Shown here: positions 1-4,649 of the stretch, one piece after another
Position numbering within the stretch: position 1 is the stretch's first letter
How the letters are laid out: each line of letters opens with the position of its first letter
From: RGIG8785 sp045655245
GTDB taxonomy: Bacteria > Bacillota > Clostridia > RGIG8785
Direction of reading: 5' to 3'
NCBI GenBank assembly: GCA_045655245.1
Contig: JAZOOX010000055.1
Coordinates: forward strand, 1-5,280
DNA: 5,280 nucleotides
The notes under the pieces: generated by a model
The model's database searches: none
Told to the model about the DNA's origin: nothing
The model's input: only the letters and a program-made list of their open reading frames with translations
Position numbers and translations under genes: made by a program

Positions 1-2
1 TG

Positions 3-125
3 TCCATGGCCGCTATCGTTAAATCTGATGTTATCGAGGGCTTGTATGGTAACGTGGACCCCCTCTTAGAAATACAACTCCTGCAAAAAATGAATAAATG
101 TACACAAGATTGGAGGCTTTATTGA
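3..125 (+). CDS. C-terminal tail of an unidentified protein (5' end outside window)
   Basis: A reading frame stays open from the left edge to a TGA at 123-125 and gives about 40 residues ending in NKCTQDWRLY. The other two forward frames close within the first 70 bases. The GGAGG at 112-116 and the start codon at 130 follow closely, which would fit an operon with the next gene. I recognise no domain, and the fragment is too short to assign a function. It could also be chance coding, since an open stretch of 40 codons at a window edge is weak evidence. Confidence 0.35.
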   Translation, partial: SMAAIVKSDVIEGLYGNVDPLLEIQLLQKMNKCTQDWRLY

Positions 126-129
126 ATCA

Positions 130-372
130 ATGGAATATACCAATGACAACGGTGGAGAATTTTTCGTATTTATGGGGTTAGCCATAATCGTCTTATTCTT
201 CCTGCTTGCTATCTACTTCGACATCATTGTTCCCCTTATGAAAGAACGCGAGTACATCAAAATGGAGATGCAGCGTAGTTTTAATGAAGAGGCGTATCGT
301 TACTGGAAAAACGAATTAAAAAGAGCCTATTTAAGGCGAATTCCGTTCATTGGTCGGTTTTATGAGGATTGA
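130..372 (+). CDS. Small single-pass membrane protein, function unknown
   Basis: This frame encodes 80 residues. A short acidic and polar N-terminus of about 9 residues is followed by one strongly hydrophobic segment at roughly residues 11-37 (FFVFMGLAIIVLFFLLAIYF is its core). The rest is a basic, aromatic tail with many Lys and Arg residues and a YRYWKNELKRAYLRR stretch. By the positive-inside rule the C-terminus should lie in the cytoplasm. The only clear ribosome-binding site, GGAGG at 112-116, is 13 bases from the ATG, which is rather long. An ATT at 121 is in frame and only 4 bases from that site, but ATT starts are rare. The gene lies 4 bases after the preceding frame. I do not recognise the family. 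It is probably a real small membrane protein because its hydrophobic profile is coherent. Confidence 0.6.
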   Translation: MEYTNDNGGEFFVFMGLAIIVLFFLLAIYFDIIVPLMKEREYIKMEMQRSFNEEAYRYWKNELKRAYLRRIPFIGRFYED

Positions 373-405
373 ATAACGCTGTCCTTCTTAATGTGCTCAA
401 ATGTC

Positions 406-426
406 ACAGACACTTTTCTGTTTTTA
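406..426 (+). terminator. Weak candidate intrinsic terminator after the 80-residue gene
   Basis: ACAGA at 406-410 can pair with TCTGT at 417-421 around a six-base loop, and TTTTT follows at 421-425. The five-base-pair stem has only two G-C pairs, so this is a marginal terminator. Its place between a stop codon and a new promoter is the main support. Confidence 0.3.
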
Positions 427-432
427 TACCCC

Positions 433-461
433 TTGAAAAAAGAGGAGAGGTGTGTTAAAAT
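433..461 (+). promoter_or_regulatory. Sigma-A type promoter of the membrane-anchored protein gene
   Basis: The -35 is TTGAAA at 433-438 and the -10 is TAAAAT at 456-461. The spacer is 17 bases and an extended -10 TG lies at 453-454. The expected transcription start is near 467-471. The GAGGAGAGG at 442-450, which looks like a ribosome-binding site, falls inside the spacer and would not be transcribed from this promoter. This matters for choosing the start codon of the gene downstream. Confidence 0.65.
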
Positions 462-497
462 GAATTGTCTGATAGGATTAAACAAAACCTAAGAGTT

Positions 498-503
498 GGT
501 GAG
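498..503 (+). promoter_or_regulatory. Ribosome-binding site that supports the ATG at 513
   Basis: GGTGAG lies 9 bases before the ATG at 513 and downstream of the predicted transcription start. It is only a moderate match to the consensus. It is nevertheless the only candidate within the predicted transcript. Confidence 0.45.
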
Positions 504-512
504 CTGTTTTAT

Positions 513-1079
513 ATGAGTATCTGGAAACAAATCGAAAATTTTTGGTACTATTATAAATGGTACGTGTTTGGCGCTGTCTTTTTGATCGGGGCGGGTTCTT
601 TTTTGATGTACGACTCCGCACGAAAGCCTGAGCCGGATCTGACTGTTTGCTATATCGGAAACAGTGCCTCGCGGTTGGGGGCAGAGGGAGCGCTTAATGA
701 CCGGCTGGCGCCCTTATTGATCGATATCAACGGTGATGGAGAGACTCATATCGAGTGGATTGAATTGACCTTTACGGCTGATGACCTGCAAAAGAAGAAT
801 ACGGTGGAAGCACAACTTCCTGCCTTGGTTGCCGCTGGGGAGTGTAAACTCTTCCTGGTGGACAAGACCTATGCCGACTCTCTGACCGAGCTGGGCGCTT
901 TTGACGGCGAGGTGATTTCGGCCGATGGAGTTGCGGCATTTACCGAAAGCGGGATTGACACCCGAAATATCTACGCAGGGGTGCGGGTAAAACCTCTGAA
1001 AATGAGCGAGTTTCATGAACAGACGCTGGAGAATGCCCGAGCGGTTTATAATTTGATAAAAAGCGAAAAAAAGACTTGA
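513..1079 (+). CDS. Membrane-anchored extracytoplasmic protein, function unknown
   Basis: The protein has 188 residues from the ATG at 513. It begins with an aromatic stretch (KQIENFWYYYKWYV), then one hydrophobic segment at about residues 18-33 (FGAVFLIGAGSFLMYD). A long polar domain follows that should lie outside the cell. Short clostridial proteins with a W-x-YYKW start and one anchor helix are common; that is from memory and gives no function. The outer domain contains LIDINGDGETHIEWIE, whose DINGDG resembles a calcium-binding loop, but a single copy is weak evidence. A TTG at 465 would add 16 residues. I prefer 513 because the promoter just upstream would start transcription around 467-471, leaving the TTG at or before the transcript's 5' end. 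The stop codon at 1077-1079 lies inside the -35 of the next promoter. Confidence 0.75.
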   Translation: MSIWKQIENFWYYYKWYVFGAVFLIGAGSFLMYDSARKPEPDLTVCYIGNSASRLGAEGALNDRLAPLLIDINGDGETHIEWIELTFTADDLQKKNTVEAQLPALVAAGECKLFLVDKTYADSLTELGAFDGEVISADGVAAFTESGIDTRNIYAGVRVKPLKMSEFHEQTLENARAVYNLIKSEKKT

Positions 1080-1104
1080 CGAGAGGAAAAAACTGTGTTA
1101 TATT
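1076..1104 (+). promoter_or_regulatory. Promoter of the rpmG-secE-nusG run
   Basis: TTGACG at 1076-1081 and TATATT at 1099-1104 are separated by 17 bases, a good sigma-A arrangement. The -35 contains the TGA stop of the upstream gene. Transcription should start near 1111, leaving a leader of about 65 bases before rpmG. Confidence 0.75.
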
Positions 1105-1108
1105 AGAT

Positions 1109-1134
1109 AAGGTCCTTTCATTAGGTCTTTTTTT
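1109..1134 (+). other. Weak hairpin with U-run at the start of the rpmG leader
   Basis: AAG (1109-1111) can pair with CTT (1127-1129) and CCT (1114-1116) with AGG (1123-1125). A G-U wobble and a bulged T lie between the two helices, and the loop is TTCATT. T residues run on to 1134. It could act as a poor terminator for upstream transcription or as a 5' structure of the rpmG mRNA. The helix is too weak to decide. Confidence 0.25.
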
Positions 1135-1176
1135 AGTATGTAAAAAAATGATTTTAGCAATACGGAGGTGCGCATA

Positions 1177-1326
1177 ATGCGAGTAAAAATCACCATGGCT
1201 TGTACCGAGTGCAAGCAGAGAAACTACGACACCATGAAGAACAAGAAAAACAGTCCTGACAGACTGGAAATGAACAAGTATTGCAGATTCTGCAAGAAGC
1301 ACACCGCTCATAAAGAAACCAAATAA
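1177..1326 (+). CDS. rpmG: 50S ribosomal protein L33, zinc-binding form
   Basis: The gene encodes 49 residues, the usual length for L33, a small protein of the large subunit near the ribosomal E site. It begins MRVKITMACTECKQRNY, which is typical of the family. Two CxxC pairs, C9/C12 and C36/C39, form a complete zinc ribbon, so this is the zinc-containing (C+) version and not the zinc-free paralogue that some Firmicutes make under zinc limitation. The tail is basic, as expected for rRNA contact. GGAGGTG at 1164-1170 lies 6 bases before the ATG. secE follows after 27 bases. The pairing rpmG-secE-nusG is a common bacterial arrangement and supports the call. Confidence 0.96.
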   Translation: MRVKITMACTECKQRNYDTMKNKKNSPDRLEMNKYCRFCKKHTAHKETK

Positions 1327-1353
1327 ACAAATTATCTGAGAGGAACGTGTGAT

Positions 1354-1548
1354 ATGGGAGACGTTAAAAAGCCCCGTGGCAACTTTTTTAAAGAAGTCAA
1401 GGCAGAAATGAAAAAGGTAATCTGGCCCAACGGCAAGGATCTGCGTAAGCACACCATCGTTGTTGTTGCTTCCATCATCCTGGTTGGTTTGGTTGTAGCC
1501 TTGTTAGACCTGCTCTTCGGTAAAGGTGTCAGCCTGCTGATTGGCTAA
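1354..1548 (+). CDS. secE: Preprotein translocase subunit SecE
   Basis: SecE is the small essential subunit that clamps SecY in the membrane translocon. The protein has 64 residues, the short single-helix form usual in Gram-positives. An amphipathic N-terminal part (FFKEVKAEMKKVIWPNGKDL, residues 11-30) carries the conserved K-x-V-x-WP motif at residues 21-25. One membrane helix follows at about residues 33-56, then a short tail. AGAGG at 1339-1343 lies about 10 bases before the ATG. The gene sits between rpmG and nusG, its usual place, and shares their promoter at 1076-1104 because no new promoter is visible between them. Confidence 0.96.
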   Translation: MGDVKKPRGNFFKEVKAEMKKVIWPNGKDLRKHTIVVVASIILVGLVVALLDLLFGKGVSLLIG

Positions 1549-1574
1549 GCTGAATCAATACGGAGGACGGTTAT

Positions 1575-2102
1575 ATGGAAAACGAGGCAAAATGGTATGT
1601 TGTTCATACCTATTCGGGGTATGAAAACAAGGTAAAAACCAATATCGAAAAAACAATCGAAAACCGTAATATGCAGGATATTATCTTAGATGTCCGTGTC
1701 CCCACTGAAGAGGTGGTCGAGGTCAAGGATAATAAGAAAAAGGTTGTTCAGCGCAAACTCTTCCCCGGTTATGTCGTTATTAAGATGGTTATGACCGACG
1801 AGAGCTGGTTTGTGGTGCGCAATACCCGCGGTGTTACGGGATTCGTAGGTCCCGGGTCTAAACCCGAGCCCATTACCCAATCCGAAGTGGATGCAATGGG
1901 CTTCGAGACCAGCACCGTTACGGTTGACTTTGCCGAAGGCGACAGCGTTCGCATCGTTGCCGCAGGTTCTTTCGAGGGCTTTGTCGGTACGGTTAAGGAA
2001 GTCAATATGGAAAAACGCAAGGTTCGCGTTTTGGTTGTCATGTTCGGCGGTCGTGAAACGCCTGTCGAAATGGACTTTGACCAGGTAGAACCGATTGTAT
2101 AA
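1575..2102 (+). CDS. nusG: Transcription termination/antitermination factor NusG
   Basis: NusG binds the RNA polymerase clamp, modulates pausing and can link polymerase to the leading ribosome. The protein has 175 residues, the family's standard length. The NGN domain covers about residues 5-110: KWYVVHTYSGYENKV at the start, then RKLFPGYVVIKM near 60-71 and GVTGFVG at 86-92. The KOW domain covers about residues 119-175 with FAEGDSVRIVAAGSFEGFVG, the loop Gly residues, and a final VEMDFDQVEPI. No insertion domain is present. GGAGG at 1562-1566 lies 8 bases before the ATG. The TAA stop at 2100-2102 is embedded in a TATAAT that probably serves rplK. Identification is secure from both sequence and position. 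Confidence 0.98.
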   Translation: MENEAKWYVVHTYSGYENKVKTNIEKTIENRNMQDIILDVRVPTEEVVEVKDNKKKVVQRKLFPGYVVIKMVMTDESWFVVRNTRGVTGFVGPGSKPEPITQSEVDAMGFETSTVTVDFAEGDSVRIVAAGSFEGFVGTVKEVNMEKRKVRVLVVMFGGRETPVEMDFDQVEPIV

Positions 2103-2103
2103 T
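2077..2103 (+). promoter_or_regulatory. Probable rplK-rplA promoter overlapping the nusG stop
   Basis: A perfect TATAAT lies at 2098-2103 and includes the nusG TAA. TTGACC at 2077-2082 serves as -35 with a 15-base spacer, or TTTGAC at 2076-2081 with 16. The short spacer lowers confidence. Transcription would start near 2110 and give a leader of about 85 bases holding the hairpins described below. Confidence 0.5.
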
Positions 2104-2126
2104 GAACGGGTTTCCGTTTTCATTAT
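2101..2126 (+). other. Imperfect stem-loop just after nusG
   Basis: AATGAACGG can pair with CCG and TTCATT around the loop GTTT, with two T residues bulged. No U-run follows, so it is not a convincing terminator. If transcription starts near 2110, only readthrough transcripts from nusG would contain the whole structure. Confidence 0.3.
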
Positions 2127-2127
2127 A

Positions 2128-2143
2128 GGCAGTGTAAACTGTC
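2128..2143 (+). other. Stem-loop with GUAA tetraloop in the rplK leader
   Basis: GGCAGT at 2128-2133 pairs with ACTGTC at 2138-2143 (one G-U pair) around GTAA, a GNRA-type tetraloop. It directly precedes the L1-type element, with a single base between them. Confidence 0.45.
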
Positions 2144-2144
2144 A

Positions 2145-2175
2145 GTGGGAGGGGACTACCCCCGCCAACAACCAC
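2145..2175 (+). promoter_or_regulatory. L1-type autoregulatory RNA element before rplK
   Basis: The outer helix is GTGG (2145-2148) with CCAC (2172-2175). The inner helix is GGGG (2151-2154) with CCCC at 2159-2162 or 2160-2163. Between them is an asymmetric internal loop, GA on the 5' side and a longer A/C-rich strand on the 3' side. L1 is known to repress its own operon by binding an mRNA mimic of its rRNA site, which has two short helices joined by an asymmetric loop. Here the helices are seen directly and the L1 role is inferred from shape and position. The element ends 6 bases before the Shine-Dalgarno sequence AAGGAGG of rplK. Confidence 0.6.
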
Positions 2176-2195
2176 ATTTTTAAGGAGGAAAACAA

Positions 2196-2621
2196 ATGGC
2201 ACAGAAGGTAACAGGTTACATCAAACTGCAAATCCCTGCCGGTAAAGCAACTCCGGCTCCGCCTGTCGGCCCCGCACTGGGTCAGCACGGCTTGAACCTG
2301 ATGGGATTCTGTAAGGAATTTAACGAAAGGACTGCTAAAGACGCTGGTCTGATTATCCCGGTTGTTATTACCGTTTATCAGGACCGTTCTTACAGCTTCA
2401 TCACCAAGACTCCCCCCGCGGCAGTTTTGTTGAAGAAGGCTTGCAAGATCGAAAGCGGATCCGGCGTTCCGAACAAGACCAAGGTTGCTACCGTTTCTAA
2501 GGATGTAATCAAGCAGATTGCAGAACAGAAAATGGTTGACTTAAATGCTTCCAGCATTGAGACCGCAATGAGCATGATTGCCGGTACCGCTCGTAGCATG
2601 GGTATTGTTGTAGAAGACTAA
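2196..2621 (+). CDS. rplK: 50S ribosomal protein L11
   Basis: L11 binds the GTPase-associated centre of 23S rRNA at the stalk base, where it helps elongation factors act and is needed for the stringent response signal on the ribosome. The 141 residues match the usual length. The N-terminal domain begins MAQKVTGYIKLQIPAG and contains the proline-rich, mobile segment ATPAPPVGPALGQHG (residues 19-33) that contacts factors and thiopeptide antibiotics. The C-terminal RNA-binding domain spans about residues 75-141 and includes GSGVPNKTKVATVS (residues 88-101) and the helix ending in ARSMGI. AAGGAGG at 2182-2188 lies 7 bases before the ATG. rplA follows after a 61-base spacer that holds a second L1-type element. 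Confidence 0.98.
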   Translation: MAQKVTGYIKLQIPAGKATPAPPVGPALGQHGLNLMGFCKEFNERTAKDAGLIIPVVITVYQDRSYSFITKTPPAAVLLKKACKIESGSGVPNKTKVATVSKDVIKQIAEQKMVDLNASSIETAMSMIAGTARSMGIVVED

Positions 2622-2634
2622 GCAGTTCGAGTAA

Positions 2635-2663
2635 GTGGGAGGAACTTTGTTCCGACGAACCAC
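2635..2663 (+). promoter_or_regulatory. L1-type autoregulatory RNA element before rplA
   Basis: The outer helix is GTGG (2635-2638) with CCAC (2660-2663), and the inner helix GGAAC (2641-2645) with GTTCC (2649-2653) around TTT. The internal loop has GA on one side and GACGAA on the other. It shares AGTGGGAGG and AACCACATTT with the element before rplK, while the inner helix differs in sequence but keeps pairing. This covariation argues for a selected RNA structure. It ends 4 bases before the rplA ribosome-binding site, so L1 binding could block translation. Confidence 0.65.
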
Positions 2664-2667
2664 ATTT

Positions 2668-2674
2668 GAGGAGG
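2668..2674 (+). promoter_or_regulatory. Ribosome-binding site that fixes the rplA TTG start
   Basis: GAGGAGG lies 8 bases before the TTG at 2683. It rules out the in-frame GTG at 2635, which sits inside the L1-type hairpin and has no ribosome-binding site of its own. Confidence 0.8.
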
Positions 2675-2682
2675 ATTTCAAA

Positions 2683-3378
2683 TTGAAAAGAGGAAAGAAC
2701 TATCAGGAAAGCGCAAAGCTTGTTGATAAGTCTGTACAGTACGATTGGCAGGATGCCATCGAACTGGTAACCAAACTGTCTAAAGCAAAGTTTGACGAAA
2801 CCGTAGAAGCACATATCAAGCTGGGCGTTGACTCCCGTCACGCGGATCAGCAGGTTCGTGGCGCAGTTGTACTGCCCCATGGTACCGGTAAAACCCGTCG
2901 CGTTTTGGTTTTCGCTAAGGATGCCAAGGTTGATGAAGCTAAGGCTGCAGGCGCAGATTACGTCGGCGGCGAAGAATTGGCTGCTAAGATTCAGCAGGAA
3001 AACTGGTTCGAATTCGACGTTGTTGTTGCAACTCCCGATATGATGGGCGTTGTAGGTCGTCTGGGTAAGGTTTTAGGTCCTAAAGGCTTGATGCCCAACC
3101 CCAAGGCCGGCACCGTTTCTATGGATCTGACCCGTGCAATTGCTGATATCAAGGCCGGTAAGATCGAGTACCGTTTGGACAAGACCAACATCATTCACTG
3201 CCCCATCGGTAAGATTTCCTTTGGTAAGGAAAAGTTGGCTGAGAACTTTGAAACCTTGATGAACGCCATCGTAAAAGCAAAACCGTCCGCTGCAAAAGGT
3301 ACCTACCTGCGTAGTGTGGCCGTCGCTTCTACTATGAGCCCCGGTATCAAAATCAACGCCGCAAAATTTGGCGCATAA
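2683..3378 (+). CDS. rplA: 50S ribosomal protein L1, TTG start
   Basis: L1 forms the mobile stalk beside the E site, helps release deacylated tRNA, and in many bacteria represses its own operon by binding the mRNA. From the TTG at 2683 the protein has 231 residues, the normal family length, and begins MKRGKNYQESAKLVDKS, the usual L1 start. Domain I (about residues 1-67 and 160-231) flanks domain II. The family signature GRLGKVLGPKGLMPNPK is at residues 125-141. The TMSPG near residues 217-221 belongs to the conserved C-terminal region that contacts RNA. An in-frame GTG at 2635 would add 16 residues that do not resemble L1. No terminator is visible after the gene; a new promoter begins 6 bases after its stop. 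Confidence 0.98.
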   Translation: MKRGKNYQESAKLVDKSVQYDWQDAIELVTKLSKAKFDETVEAHIKLGVDSRHADQQVRGAVVLPHGTGKTRRVLVFAKDAKVDEAKAAGADYVGGEELAAKIQQENWFEFDVVVATPDMMGVVGRLGKVLGPKGLMPNPKAGTVSMDLTRAIADIKAGKIEYRLDKTNIIHCPIGKISFGKEKLAENFETLMNAIVKAKPSAAKGTYLRSVAVASTMSPGIKINAAKFGA

Positions 3379-3383
3379 AACAC

Positions 3384-3412
3384 TTGACAAACGCACAAAA
3401 CCGTGCTATACT
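3384..3412 (+). promoter_or_regulatory. Strong promoter of rplJ-rplL
   Basis: A perfect TTGACA at 3384-3389 and TATACT at 3407-3412 are 17 bases apart, with an extended -10 TG at 3404-3405. Transcription should start near 3418-3420, exactly where the L10 leader structure begins. Confidence 0.9.
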
Positions 3413-3418
3413 GTCTAA

Positions 3419-3493
3419 TGTCCTAAGACCGTAGGAGCGTAAGCATAACGGCGTAGCCTTCCTACCGAGGAAACAGTCATTTATACAATAAAT
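3419..3493 (+). promoter_or_regulatory. Ribosomal protein L10 leader (L10(L12)n-binding attenuator)
   Basis: The segment has the hallmarks of the Firmicute L10 leader: CCTAAGAC then GTAGG on the 5' side, and CCTACCGAGG on the 3' side. GTAGGA (3431-3436) pairs with TCCTAC (3460-3465), and TCCT (3421-3424) with AGGA (3468-3471). The purine-rich internal loop between them is the kink-turn-like site that the L10(L12)n complex binds in known examples. Downstream, CATTTAT (3478-3484) pairs with ATAAATG (3488-3494), just before the terminator. When stalk protein is in excess, its binding should favour termination before rplJ. A competing antiterminator is described in the findings. Confidence 0.88.
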
Positions 3494-3530
3494 GGGTTTC
3501 TTTGTCTTGGGATAAAGAAACCCTTTTTAT
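3494..3530 (+). terminator. Attenuator terminator in the rplJ leader
   Basis: GGGTTTCTTT at 3494-3503 pairs perfectly with AAAGAAACCC at 3514-3523. The 10-base-pair stem has a 10-base loop and is followed by TTTTT and a further T-rich stretch. It ends about 25 bases before the rplJ ATG, so it must be conditional, since otherwise rplJ and rplL would not be expressed from the promoter at 3384-3412. Confidence 0.92.
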
Positions 3531-3554
3531 TTCTTTTTGATGGAGGTGAAAAAT

Positions 3555-4190
3555 ATGCCGAACAGTGAAGTATTAGCTGCAAAGCAAGCAACCGTTGCTT
3601 CCTTAAAGGAGAGCATGGAAAAAGCTTCGATCGGTGTTTTGGTAGACTATAGAGGATTGACCGTAGAAGAAGATACCGTTCTTAGAAAACAGCTTCGTGA
3701 AGCAGGCGTTGACTACCGTGTTGCGAAGAACACCTTGATCCGTTTCGCCGCAAACCAGATTGGTTATGGTGAACTGGACGAAACCCTGAACGGTCCTACC
3801 GCTATGGCTTTGGGTTACGAGGATGTTTCCGTTGCCGCAAAGATTTTGAACAACTTTGCCAAAGATCACAACAGCCTGGAAATTAAAGCCGGCTTTATGG
3901 AAGGTCGCGTTATCAGCTTGGACGAAGTCAAAGCAATCGCTAACCTGCCTTCTCGCGAGGTATTGCTCGCAAAGATGCTGGGCAGCTTGAATGCACCTAT
4001 CTCCAACTTGGTCCGCACCTTGCAGGCTTTGGTGGACAATGGTGTAGAGCCGTCCGAAATTGGTGCTGACGCTCCCGCTGAAGCCGCTCCTGCCGAGGAA
4101 ACTCCCGTAGAAGCCGCTCCCGCTGAAGAAGCACCCGCAGCAGAGGAAGCCCCCGCTGCAGAAGAAACTGAGACTCCCGTAGAGGAATAA
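3555..4190 (+). CDS. rplJ: 50S ribosomal protein L10 with Ala/Pro/Glu-rich C-terminal extension
   Basis: L10 anchors the L7/L12 dimers to the ribosome at the stalk base; with L12 it also represses its own operon. The ATG at 3555 is 6 bases after GGAGGTG (3542-3548). A TTG at 3537 is in frame but would translate the ribosome-binding site itself. The protein has 211 residues against about 165-175 for most bacterial L10. Residues 1-130 form the rRNA-binding domain, with VLVDYRGLTVEE at 28-39 and RVAKNTLIR at 55-63. The helical region that holds L12 dimers lies at about 133-165. The extra length is residues 171-211, a run of APAEE/TPVEAAPAEE-like units with no aromatic or basic residues, probably disordered. 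Confidence 0.97.
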   Translation: MPNSEVLAAKQATVASLKESMEKASIGVLVDYRGLTVEEDTVLRKQLREAGVDYRVAKNTLIRFAANQIGYGELDETLNGPTAMALGYEDVSVAAKILNNFAKDHNSLEIKAGFMEGRVISLDEVKAIANLPSREVLLAKMLGSLNAPISNLVRTLQALVDNGVEPSEIGADAPAEAAPAEETPVEAAPAEEAPAAEEAPAAEETETPVEE

Positions 4191-4220
4191 GAATAATTGT
4201 TTGAATAGGAGGAAATCAAA

Positions 4221-4592
4221 ATGAGCAAATTAGAACAGATTATTGCTGACGTTAAAGAACTGAAGCTGCTTGAAGTTGCTGAACTGGTTAAAATGATGGA
4301 AGAGGAATTCGGTGTTAGCGCTGCTGCTCCTGTTGCTGTTGTTGCAGCTGCTGGTGACGCTGGTGCCGCTGCTGAAGAAAAGACCGACTTTACTGTCGTT
4401 CTGGCTGATGCAGGTGCCGAGAAGATTAAGGTTATCAAGGTTGTTCGCGAGATCACCGGCCTGGGTCTGAAGGAAGCTAAGGAAGTTGTTGACAACGCTC
4501 CGAAGCCCATCAAAGAAAACGTTGGCAAGGACGATGCTGAGAAGATCAAGGCTCAGCTGGAAGAAGTCGGCGCAAAAGTCGAACTCAAATAA
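4221..4592 (+). CDS. rplL: 50S ribosomal protein L7/L12
   Basis: L7/L12 is the multi-copy stalk protein that recruits translation factors and stimulates their GTP hydrolysis. The 123 residues are typical. Residues 1-30 form the dimerisation domain that docks on L10 (MSKLEQIIADVKELKLLEVA). Residues 33-52 are an Ala/Val/Gly-rich flexible hinge. Residues 54-123 form the globular factor-binding domain, with EKIKVIKVVREITGLGLKEA (residues 67-86) holding the conserved Lys, Arg and Gly positions, then VDNAPKPIKE. AGGAGG at 4207-4212 lies 8 bases before the ATG. The gene follows rplJ after 30 bases with no promoter between, so both depend on the L10 attenuator. Confidence 0.98.
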   Translation: MSKLEQIIADVKELKLLEVAELVKMMEEEFGVSAAAPVAVVAAAGDAGAAAEEKTDFTVVLADAGAEKIKVIKVVREITGLGLKEAKEVVDNAPKPIKENVGKDDAEKIKAQLEEVGAKVELK

Positions 4593-4597
4593 TTTTG

Positions 4598-4649
4598 TTT
4601 TTGCTATGGTGCTCCCGAGGACAGTTGTCCTCGGGAACGCCAACAAAAA
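4598..4649 (+). other. Stable stem-loop after rplL without a U-tract
   Basis: TCCCGAGGAC (4613-4622) pairs perfectly with GTCCTCGGGA (4627-4636) around AGTT. The helix can extend, past a C-A mismatch, with GGTG (4608-4611) and CGCC (4638-4641), and again with TTTTTG (4598-4603) and CAAAAA (4644-4649). What follows is A-rich, not T-rich, on the + strand, so it lacks the U-run of an intrinsic terminator. It may be a 3' stabilising or processing structure for the rplJ-rplL mRNA. Confidence 0.6.

Noticed and set aside
460..492. Ten-codon leader peptide starting at ATG 460
   Set aside because: The ATG overlaps the -10 hexamer, so the main transcript should not contain it.
465..512. TTG at 465 as the start of the membrane-anchored protein
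   Set aside because: It lies at or before the predicted 5' end of the transcript, and its apparent ribosome-binding site is in the promoter spacer. It remains possible if an upstream promoter also serves the gene.
940..1452. Minus-strand frame of 170 codons across rpmG and the secE start
   Set aside because: It overlaps the secure rpmG and secE genes and the rpmG promoter, and its translation shows no recognisable domain.
2635..2682. GTG at 2635 as an earlier start for L1
   Set aside because: It lies inside the L1-type hairpin, has no ribosome-binding site, and would add residues unlike any L1 N-terminus. The TTG at 2683 has GAGGAGG and the expected KRGK start.
3537..3554. TTG at 3537 as the start of L10
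   Set aside because: The added residues are a translation of the ribosome-binding site GGAGGTG; the ATG at 3555 is correctly spaced from it.
3866..4646. Long minus-strand open frames opposite rplJ and rplL
   Set aside because: They are low-complexity Ser/Ala/Thr-rich or Phe/Asn-rich translations that mirror the biased codons of rplJ and rplL, with no family resemblance.
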